Below are positions 19,081 through 26,065 of a stretch of DNA of 28,754 nt, one piece after another; position 1 is the first letter of the stretch, and each line of letters starts with the position of its first letter. The stretch comes from a virus, in the IMG/VR virus record IMGVR_UViG_3300042544_003895, positions 1 to 28,754 of that record, one strand, 5' to 3'. Under the pieces are notes generated by a model. That model had not been told where the DNA came from, made no database searches, and saw nothing but the letters and a program-made list of their open reading frames with translations. Made by a program: the position numbers and the translations under genes.

Positions 19081-21543
19081 ATGAAACCGTATACAGAAAC
19101 AAATAATGGAAATATTATAAGACGCACATTTTCAGATAATATACCTGAGAGTGAATTGGTGTGGCATAGAGACCATGAAGATAGAGTTGTTTTACCACTA
19201 AATGAAAACGATTGGATGGTACAATTTGACAACGAATTACCAACAAAGTTAACCGTTGGTGAAGAATACTTTATACCTAAAGACACTTTTCATAGAGTTA
19301 TCAAGGGTTCTGGTGAATTACAAGTTGAAATTATAAAAACTGATTTTGATGAAGTAATTGAAGAAGGTGAGAAGAAAGCTAAAAGAGACGCTTGTTATCA
19401 CAAGGTTAGAGCTAGATATGATGTATGGCCATCGGCTTATGCATCTGGCGCGCTTGTTAAGTGTCGTAAGGCTGGTGCTGCAAATTGGGGTAACAAATCA
19501 AACGAATCTGTTAATGAAGTTATTACTTCACAAGAACCAAAAGCAGAGGTAGATACATTTTTAACTAGAAGTTTAAATACTTTAAGTAGATTTATTTATG
19601 GTAAAGATGTTATCGATTTTATGAATAAACTAAAAAATATTGCAAGATTTGATAACTTTACTTTAAAACTATCAAAGGGTACTGAAGGTGCTAATCAATT
19701 TATTATTGAAATTTTAGATGGTAATAATAATGTTGGTAAATTTGTTGCTTTTATTTATAAAGACAAAGAAACTGGAAATCAAAATTTACAAATACAAAAA
19801 GTTGAAATATATCCAGAATATAAGGGTAAGGGTATAATGAGAAAATTTTATCAAAATTTTAATGAATGGTTGAAAAACAATTTAAATAATTTTGATAAAT
19901 TCACATCTGATTTTATTTTCTTGTATAACAAAGAAACAGGTAAGTATGATGGTTTTAACATGTGGGAAGATTTGGTTAAAAAGGGTTTAGCTCGCAGGTT
20001 AGGACCAGATAGTGATTATATTCCACCAACAACACCACCAAAAAATGGTATGTGGTCAATAAACTCTGGATATGCTTTAAATGAAGTTATTGAAGAGAAA
20101 TGGTCTAATGATTACAAAAAAACTATTGACTGTAATAACCCTAGGGGTTTTAGCCAAAAGGCTCATTGTGATGCTAGAAAGAAAAGACAAAAAGGTGAAG
20201 AAACCAAGTCTAAACCAGTAAATGAAAACATATCTAAAATCAGTGGTATTGTAAACCAATATATGAAAAACACAGAATATGATATTCAAAATAGTTTAGG
20301 TAATTGTTCATTTTTTACTAGAGATATGTTGAATTGGGCAAAGAAAAATGGTATAAAAGCAGATTATGTTTATATGCCAATGAGTGAACAATATAGAAAA
20401 GAAAATAATATTTCTGATAGTGAATGGGAAGACCATATAGTACCAATGATTAATGGTGTTATTATTGATTTTGCTTACACACCACAAGGTGTTTCTAAGA
20501 ATGTTAGAACTAGTAACACAATACCACCAAAATTGTTTAATTACAATGATAATTTATTTAAACCAAATGGTGTGTATGGTAAATTTGGATATACAAAACC
20601 AGAAATAAATACAGAATACGGTAACCCAAAGAATATAAATTCATTTAATGTTGTTGAGCCTAATAATAAAAAAGAAGATTTAAGTGAATTAAAAATTTAT
20701 GAATCTATAGATAAGATAGCTGGTGTTTGGGACACAAATGAAAAATTTGAAGATGGTAGTGATTTTAAAATAAAATTTAAAGTTAGTGATGTTATTGAAT
20801 TAGCCAAAAATTTACCAGTAAAAAATATAGACCCTAAAAAAATAAATTATGATTTTAGTGGTAGACAAGAAGACCCTACAAAGACAAAAGATAGGGTAAA
20901 TAAAGCAGATTTATCATATCCAATTATTGTTGTAAAAAATGAAAATGGAAAAATATTTGCTATGTTGGATGGAACCCATAGATTGGAAAAAGCTTTAAGT
21001 TTAGGGTTAGATAGTATAGAAGTTAAAATTTTAAATAAAGAAGATTTGATTCAATTTAAAACAGACTCATTAGATGAAGCTAAAAAAACTGATTTCTCAA
21101 AAGAAAAATCACAAGGTCTTCATGGATGGTTTTCTAGAAAAGGTGGTGAAGGTTCTAGTGGTTGGGTTGATTGCAACACATGTAGAAAAAACCCAGATAC
21201 TGGTAGAAAAAAATGTAAACCATGTGGTAGACAAGATGGTGAGAAAAGAAAATACCCAGCGTGTCGCCCAACACCATCATCTTGTGGTACTAGAGGCAAG
21301 GGTGAGAAGTGGGGTAAAAAAAGTACTAGTGAAGGGTTGAATATATCAGAAAATTTTAGTATATTTGATAAAAATGAAATTAAGATGAGATTACACGAAA
21401 CTTTTAACTATGAAGAACCGTTAGTATTACCAGCGGAACCTAAAACAAAACCCAAAGAATCACCTATGATTCAACCGTCTAGACGTAATAAACCTTTCTT
21501 ACCAGAAAGAGAATCACAACCAGACCCAAAAGCTGAAGAATAA
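19081..21543 (+). CDS. Mosaic multidomain protein (cupin, GNAT, papain-like, ParB-like, Cys-rich modules), 820 aa
   Basis: At least six small units lie in a row. (1) 20-90: cupin-like fold with WHRDHEDRVV and FHRVIKG. (2) 100-137: two-cysteine module DACYHKVRARYDVWPSAYAS and ALVKCRKAGAANWG. (3) 195-307: GNAT-like, VEIYPEYKGKGIMRKFYQN. (4) 341-363: IDCNNPRGFSQKAHC, a Cys-x-His-x-Cys-type motif. (5) About 385-500: possible papain/transglutaminase-type domain with C409 (LGNCSFF), H452 (EDHIVPM) and D463 (IIDFAY) in triad order. (6) 552-655: ParB/sulfiredoxin-like, with DGTHRLEKALSLGL (630-643). (7) 680-745: cysteine-rich HGWFSR / DCNTC / KPCGR / YPACRP module. The tail carries ENFSIFDKNEIKMRLHE. 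Junctions hold VNEV (144), LNEV (333), VNEN (380), LDEA (664), similar to L/I-x-E maturation sites. It may be a virion-packaged polyprotein. Alternatives are a scaffold or a single large effector. Confidence 0.75.
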   Translation: MKPYTETNNGNIIRRTFSDNIPESELVWHRDHEDRVVLPLNENDWMVQFDNELPTKLTVGEEYFIPKDTFHRVIKGSGELQVEIIKTDFDEVIEEGEKKAKRDACYHKVRARYDVWPSAYASGALVKCRKAGAANWGNKSNESVNEVITSQEPKAEVDTFLTRSLNTLSRFIYGKDVIDFMNKLKNIARFDNFTLKLSKGTEGANQFIIEILDGNNNVGKFVAFIYKDKETGNQNLQIQKVEIYPEYKGKGIMRKFYQNFNEWLKNNLNNFDKFTSDFIFLYNKETGKYDGFNMWEDLVKKGLARRLGPDSDYIPPTTPPKNGMWSINSGYALNEVIEEKWSNDYKKTIDCNNPRGFSQKAHCDARKKRQKGEETKSKPVNENISKISGIVNQYMKNTEYDIQNSLGNCSFFTRDMLNWAKKNGIKADYVYMPMSEQYRKENNISDSEWEDHIVPMINGVIIDFAYTPQGVSKNVRTSNTIPPKLFNYNDNLFKPNGVYGKFGYTKPEINTEYGNPKNINSFNVVEPNNKKEDLSELKIYESIDKIAGVWDTNEKFEDGSDFKIKFKVSDVIELAKNLPVKNIDPKKINYDFSGRQEDPTKTKDRVNKADLSYPIIVVKNENGKIFAMLDGTHRLEKALSLGLDSIEVKILNKEDLIQFKTDSLDEAKKTDFSKEKSQGLHGWFSRKGGEGSSGWVDCNTCRKNPDTGRKKCKPCGRQDGEKRKYPACRPTPSSCGTRGKGEKWGKKSTSEGLNISENFSIFDKNEIKMRLHETFNYEEPLVLPAEPKTKPKESPMIQPSRRNKPFLPERESQPDPKAEE

Positions 21544-21956
21544 TGGAAGAATTATATTTGATATATGTGAACTATGTGGGTAAAGATTATAAAGGTGATT
21601 ACCTTTATGAATTTATATTTTCTGACACTACAGAAGATATAGATGGTGATGAGTGGGATACATACCCAGCTTCTGGAAGACCACAACCACCGCATGATTC
21701 TTTTATAAAAAAGGTTGGTAGACTTGAATCTGAACTAAAATTAGATGTGATACAAAATAGTGACACATTTGCAGTTTGGGACGCTATTGATGGTGTAGTT
21801 GCTTTGGCTTGGGAAAATATTGACGATTATGACACGTATCCAGAAAAAAGAATTTGTTTTAAATTTGGTGAAGATTTATCTGAAGTTGAAGATAAATTAT
21901 ACGAAAAAGACCTAATATTGAATTATAATATAAACAAACATGAACACAAAAAATAA
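21543..21956 (+). CDS. Conserved-type hypothetical structural-region protein, 137 aa
   Basis: The ATG overlaps the preceding stop by one base (TAATG). The protein reads LYLIYVNYVGKDYKGDYLYE, then FSDTTEDIDGDEWDTYPASG, RPQPPHDSFIKKVGRLESEL, and closes with SDTFAVWDAIDGVVALAWEN and CFKFGEDLSEVEDKLYEKD. This looks like a compact alpha/beta protein with conserved Trp and Pro positions of the kind shared between T4-related phages, but I cannot name the family. It is acidic and has no membrane segment. The next gene starts 17 nt before its stop, a tight operon junction. Confidence 0.65.
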   Translation: MEELYLIYVNYVGKDYKGDYLYEFIFSDTTEDIDGDEWDTYPASGRPQPPHDSFIKKVGRLESELKLDVIQNSDTFAVWDAIDGVVALAWENIDDYDTYPEKRICFKFGEDLSEVEDKLYEKDLILNYNINKHEHKK

Positions 21957-22884
21957 ATTAAAAGAAGCCACATATATTGTCGCATCACCTAATGATGCTC
22001 AGACAATGGCTGGTACTAATAAATTAAAAAAAGACGACACTGTTATTATTGATAAAGCAGCGTCTGCTAAAAGTGCATCTTCAGCTTTGGTTGGTGAAAT
22101 TGACAATGTAATTCAACCTCAAGATAGAGCAACGATAAAGTACTTATCAAATGTAAAAGATGCTGAATCTGGACAAATAGCTCAACCGTTTAACCTTGGT
22201 GATAAAAAATACCAAATGGTAAGAGGTATAACACCAGATAAAAATGTAGTCATGGGTGTTTATTGTTTTGATGAATTAAATGAAGATGGAAGTAACATGA
22301 TTTACCATGTTGATGAATTTGAAAGTAAAATAGCTAGACCAATGCTTGAAATGGAAAAATTAACAACTGAAAGTGAAAATAAAAGCACTGAACCTGAAAG
22401 TCTTAACTTAGGTGAATTTAAACATTTTATTGTAAACGAAAAAACTGGTAAATTTAAAAAATTTAAAACAATTCCAGAATTGGCCGCTACTACTATGCTT
22501 GAAGATGAGAGATATATGGGGTTACATGAATTTAAAAAATTTTTTGAAGGTAGAGTGTTTGGTACACCTAAGAAAAAAGAGTTAAGTGAAGTTGGATTGA
22601 CTGGCCAAGAAAGTGATGAAGAAATGACTATTAAAGCTAAAAAATTAATGGGTCTTATTCAAAAAAGAATTCCAGCAACTATCATAGAGAGTATTAAAAC
22701 AAACAAGTTGGCACAAAGAGAAGTTATCGCTGCATTTGCTGAAATGATTGGAGTTCCTAGAAATGGACTTTCTGGGTTAGTCCAAGGTATCAAAGATTTA
22801 GCTAAAACTGGTTCACAACCACAACAGCAACCAGTTATGGAAAATAGAGTAATAAAAACTATAAAGAAAAAAGACATAAAGTAA
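21940..22884 (+). CDS. Hypothetical virion-region protein, 314 aa
   Basis: The ATG lies 17 nt inside the end of the previous gene. The first part (MNTKNKLKEATYIVASPND) has a short basic helix, then an alpha/beta domain: VIQPQDRATIKYLSNVKDAE, KYQMVRGITPDKNVVMGVYC and NMIYHVDEFESKIARPM. After a polar linker come GEFKHFIVNEKTGKFKKF, a helical domain with HEFKKFFEGRVFG, and a helix-rich region (IQKRIPATIIESIKTNKLAQ) that looks like a nucleic-acid or protein-binding helical bundle. The C-terminus is Q-rich and basic (IKTIKKKDIK). No catalytic motif seen. Location in the block before terminase suggests a head, neck or packaged protein. Confidence 0.6.
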   Translation: MNTKNKLKEATYIVASPNDAQTMAGTNKLKKDDTVIIDKAASAKSASSALVGEIDNVIQPQDRATIKYLSNVKDAESGQIAQPFNLGDKKYQMVRGITPDKNVVMGVYCFDELNEDGSNMIYHVDEFESKIARPMLEMEKLTTESENKSTEPESLNLGEFKHFIVNEKTGKFKKFKTIPELAATTMLEDERYMGLHEFKKFFEGRVFGTPKKKELSEVGLTGQESDEEMTIKAKKLMGLIQKRIPATIIESIKTNKLAQREVIAAFAEMIGVPRNGLSGLVQGIKDLAKTGSQPQQQPVMENRVIKTIKKKDIK

Positions 22885-22887
22885 TAT

Positions 22888-24156
22888 ATGAGCAATTACA
22901 GAAAAATAGCTGAACAAGCATTATTAAAATCACTAAACAGAAACAAATCAAAATTAAATGAAGGTGTTGTTTATGGTGATAATATAACAGAAAGAATGCA
23001 CCCACAGTTAGAACAAGAATTAGCTGAAAGAAAACACTCGTTAGGTAAACACCCAGCTATACCTGAGGGTGATGAAAATAACTTTGAACAAAAGATAATG
23101 GGTAAACGTTTCAGTGAAGTTGTTAACCGTTATAAACGCGCATTTGATGTTGATGAAATTGATAACACTAAATTAATGTCACAAATGATGCCAATGGTTC
23201 ACGAAACAATGGCTTTGGAAACTAAACACAAAAAAAACTTAGAAAAATTGGCTGAGAAAATGATTCGCGATGAGTATGATATGCCAGAAGATATTGTTGA
23301 AATAAGAGCTACTTTGTCACCTAAGATTTCGTTAGAGGGTACTAAAAAACACCCAACACCTAAATCTAATGATTTTCAATTTGAAAGCCATGAAGATATG
23401 GTAAACGCAAAAGGTGAAATTTATAAAAGAAGATTTTTAAACGCAATGATTCAAGGTGCCGCGAAAAAAACAAATCATATGTTTCATATGGTTGATGATG
23501 AATTAACTAACATGGACCCAAGATTATTGAATCGTTATTCAAAGGTTATGTCGGCGGCTGATTATATGTATTATGTTATACCTAAGATGGATAACGGTAC
23601 CAGTGGTGGTGTTGTTAAGGTAACCTTCCCAACCGCTGATAACCCTAAGGCTGTTATTGAAGCTGAAGCTATGATTTTCCCAGTACTTATTCATGAACTA
23701 GTTAAAGGTGTTATGGAATTGTTATCAGCACATGGTTTACCTAAAGATAAAAAGTTAGGTGATTATGTTGTTGATAAGGCAGATTTCTTATCAGCTGAAC
23801 CATGGGATATGAGAATTGGACCAGCATTGTGGGATAGATTTACAGATTGTATTGATGCTGACGATTTTAATTTAAAACATCAATTGTACATGGAGTTAGC
23901 TTCTATGCCAGTAAATGAATTCAATGAAAATATGAGAGAAATTTTAGCTGGTACAAACAAGGGTAAAAAAATGGTAAAAGAAATTATGAGTAGTGTTAAA
24001 CAAGAACTACAAGAAGAAGAATTTGATAACGCTATGAATGAGTTAAATTCTAAAGAAGATAAAGATTATTACACATTAGATGAAATAATGTTTGGTAACG
24101 ATATTGAACTAGATGAGGACGATGATGATGTCTTCAATAGTGATGATTTATTCTAA
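22888..24156 (+). CDS. Hypothetical virion-region protein with acidic tail, 422 aa
   Basis: The N-terminus (YRKIAEQALLKSLNRNKSKL then NEGVV) is a basic helix ending in an L-N-E motif, like a T4 capsid-targeting peptide. A histidine/glutamate-rich helical block follows (HPQLEQELAERKHSLGKHPA, FEQKIMGKRFSEVVNRYKRA, LETKHKKNLEKLAEKMI), then an alpha/beta domain (VVKVTFPTADNPKAVIE, FPVLIHELVKGVMELLSAHG, EPWDMRIGPALWDRF) and a very acidic C-terminus (ELDEDDDDVFNSDDLF). HELVK is not a zinc-protease site because the second histidine is lacking. It is the last gene of a long operon that ends at a strong terminator. I recall similar proteins only as unnamed conserved proteins of large phages. Confidence 0.65.
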   Translation: MSNYRKIAEQALLKSLNRNKSKLNEGVVYGDNITERMHPQLEQELAERKHSLGKHPAIPEGDENNFEQKIMGKRFSEVVNRYKRAFDVDEIDNTKLMSQMMPMVHETMALETKHKKNLEKLAEKMIRDEYDMPEDIVEIRATLSPKISLEGTKKHPTPKSNDFQFESHEDMVNAKGEIYKRRFLNAMIQGAAKKTNHMFHMVDDELTNMDPRLLNRYSKVMSAADYMYYVIPKMDNGTSGGVVKVTFPTADNPKAVIEAEAMIFPVLIHELVKGVMELLSAHGLPKDKKLGDYVVDKADFLSAEPWDMRIGPALWDRFTDCIDADDFNLKHQLYMELASMPVNEFNENMREILAGTNKGKKMVKEIMSSVKQELQEEEFDNAMNELNSKEDKDYYTLDEIMFGNDIELDEDDDDVFNSDDLF

Positions 24157-24157
24157 G

Positions 24158-24186
24158 ATAAGGGGCTTTTAGCCCCTTATTTATTT
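24158..24186 (+). terminator. Intrinsic terminator ending the structural operon
   Basis: ATAAGGGGCT pairs with AGCCCCTTAT around TTT, followed by TTATTTT. It separates the 15931-24156 operon from the terminase gene. Confidence 0.92.
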
Positions 24187-24213
24187 TAAAACCTTTATTT
24201 TACTTGATTTCAG

Positions 24214-24221
24214 CATATTTA
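24214..24221 (+). promoter_or_regulatory. Phage-type promoter motif before terminase
   Basis: GCATATTTATAATATAAAAA lies after the terminator; the CATATTTA core ends 19 nt before the ATG at 24241. Confidence 0.6.
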
Positions 24222-24240
24222 TAATATAAAAAGAAGAAAT

Positions 24241-26016
24241 ATGCTAACAGCACAAGAAATATTTAAAGAGTATTCTAAATGTCTTATGAATCCAGTTTAT
24301 GCGATTGAGAATTATTTAGAAACTTTTGATAAAACACAAGAAGGGTTTGTTCCTTTTAAATTATTTCCTAGACAAAAGGAAATTATAGGCGCATATGAAA
24401 AACATAGATTTAATTTAGTTACTAAACCTCGACAAGCTGGGGTTTCGACTACAACCGCTGCTTATATGGCGATTAAAGTTGGTTGGGCTGATGAAGATAA
24501 CCCAGAAGCTGTTTTGATTATTGCTAATAAGCAAGAATTAGCTTTTGAGTTTTTAGCTAAAATTAAAGACTTTTTATCTCAATTACCTAGATGGGTTTGG
24601 GGTCACGAATACTACGGAAACCCTAAAAATGATGGTAAAACAATTTTCCTTACTGATTCTAAAAAAGAAATTAGATTACCTAATGGTAGTCGTGTTAAAG
24701 CAGTTGCAACATCTAAAGATGCCTTGCGTGGTTTTACACCTACGTTTCTTATTATGGATGAGGCTGCCTATATTGACAATGGTGCCGAAGTATTTGGTGC
24801 CGCTCTTACGGCATTAGGTACTGGGGGTAGAGCAACACTTATTTCTACACCTAACGGAATGGATTCTTTATATTTCAAAACTTACGACCAAGCTAAAACA
24901 AAAAAGAACAACTTTAATATCATTGAAATGAAATGGTATGAGGATTTGCGTTATAATAAAGATTTAAGGTGGGTTAAGGGTGACGATGTAGAAAAAGAAT
25001 TATATTTTTCATTTGAGTCTTACACAGCTAGGATTGAAGATGGGTGGAAACCTACATCTACATGGTACGAGCAAATGTGTATGGGTATGAACAATGATGC
25101 GCGTATGATTGCTCAAGAGCTTGATGTTTCATTTATAGGTTCTGGGGGTAATGTAATTAGTGAAGAATATATAGGTTTTCATGAAAAAAACAATGTGATT
25201 GAACCTAAGATTACTATGGGTCTTGAAAATGAAATATGGATTTGGGAAGAACCACAAGCTGGTCATCAATATATAATGGGTGTCGATGTATCTAGAGGTG
25301 ATGGTGAAGATAGTTCTACGATAGTTATAATTGATTTCACTACTATGGAACAAGTCATGGAATATCAAGGTAAAATACAACCAGATTTATTAGCTCAAAT
25401 AGCAGAAGAATACGGTGAGTTATATGAAGCATATACTGTTGTCGATGTAACTGGAGGTATGGGTGTTTCAACTGTTCTTAAATTGTTGGAATTTAATTAT
25501 AAGCGTTTGCATTATGATGATGCTAGTGGTAAAATATTATCAGCTAGACAAAGAGAGTTAACTAGTTATAATCAAAAGGATAAAATACCAGGGTTCCATG
25601 CCACAAATGTTCGTTTACCTATGATTTCAAATTTAGAATATAAAATTAGAACCAACGCTGTTAAAATTCGTTCTAGTAGACTTGTTTCTGAAATGAAAAC
25701 GTTTATTTATAAAAATGGTAGACCAGACCACATGGAAGGTTATCATGATGATTTACTTATGTCGTTAGCGATGTGTTTATGGGTTATGGAACATTCGTTT
25801 AAAAAATTAGAAAGACTAGAAAAACAAAATAAAGCAATTTTAAATAGTTGGTTGAATGGAGCTACTTCAAGTAGTTCACCTACCGTAACAGAAAGAGACC
25901 AAAATACTGGTGTTGTGACAAAAGTAGTTAACACTAACCACCCAGCTTATAAAAACGTTCAAGACCCTAGAGGTCAATATTCGTGGTTATTTTCTAAACC
26001 AGCAAATATGAGGTAA
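24241..26016 (+). CDS. Large terminase subunit, T4 gp17 type
   Basis: The protein packages DNA into the prohead: an ATPase motor fused to a nuclease that cuts the concatemer. The N-terminal half has a Q-motif (FKLFPRQKEII, 39-49), a Walker A of the phage type KPRQAGVST (62-70), Walker B FLIMDEAA (169-176, D173, E174) and the coupling motif ISTPNG (201-206). The C-terminal RNase-H-like nuclease has its acidic residues at D349 (MGVDVSRGDGED), D402 (VVDVTGG) and D503/D504 (YHDDLLMS). The length of 591 residues is close to T4 gp17 (610). The gene stands alone between a terminator and the portal gene, with its own promoter motif. No small terminase is recognised next to it. Confidence 0.95.
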   Translation: MLTAQEIFKEYSKCLMNPVYAIENYLETFDKTQEGFVPFKLFPRQKEIIGAYEKHRFNLVTKPRQAGVSTTTAAYMAIKVGWADEDNPEAVLIIANKQELAFEFLAKIKDFLSQLPRWVWGHEYYGNPKNDGKTIFLTDSKKEIRLPNGSRVKAVATSKDALRGFTPTFLIMDEAAYIDNGAEVFGAALTALGTGGRATLISTPNGMDSLYFKTYDQAKTKKNNFNIIEMKWYEDLRYNKDLRWVKGDDVEKELYFSFESYTARIEDGWKPTSTWYEQMCMGMNNDARMIAQELDVSFIGSGGNVISEEYIGFHEKNNVIEPKITMGLENEIWIWEEPQAGHQYIMGVDVSRGDGEDSSTIVIIDFTTMEQVMEYQGKIQPDLLAQIAEEYGELYEAYTVVDVTGGMGVSTVLKLLEFNYKRLHYDDASGKILSARQRELTSYNQKDKIPGFHATNVRLPMISNLEYKIRTNAVKIRSSRLVSEMKTFIYKNGRPDHMEGYHDDLLMSLAMCLWVMEHSFKKLERLEKQNKAILNSWLNGATSSSSPTVTERDQNTGVVTKVVNTNHPAYKNVQDPRGQYSWLFSKPANMR

Positions 26017-26044
26017 TAACTATTTAATTTTACAATAAATTTAA

Positions 26045-26052
26045 TATATTAA
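26045..26052 (+). promoter_or_regulatory. Weak promoter-like motif before portal
   Basis: TATATTAA followed by AATAAAAA lies 13 nt before the ATG at 26066; it differs from TATATTTA at one position. Confidence 0.35.
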
Positions 26053-26065
26053 AATAAAAAATACT

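Noticed and set aside
23689-23712. Zinc protease motif in the 22888 product (IHELVKGV)
   Set aside because: HExxH needs a second histidine three residues after the glutamate; the sequence has HELVK.
24214-24221. T4-type late promoter TATAAATA before terminase and other genes
   Set aside because: The motif on the coding strand is ATATTTAT, the opposite orientation; it fits better as a variant of the Bacteroidota -7 box.
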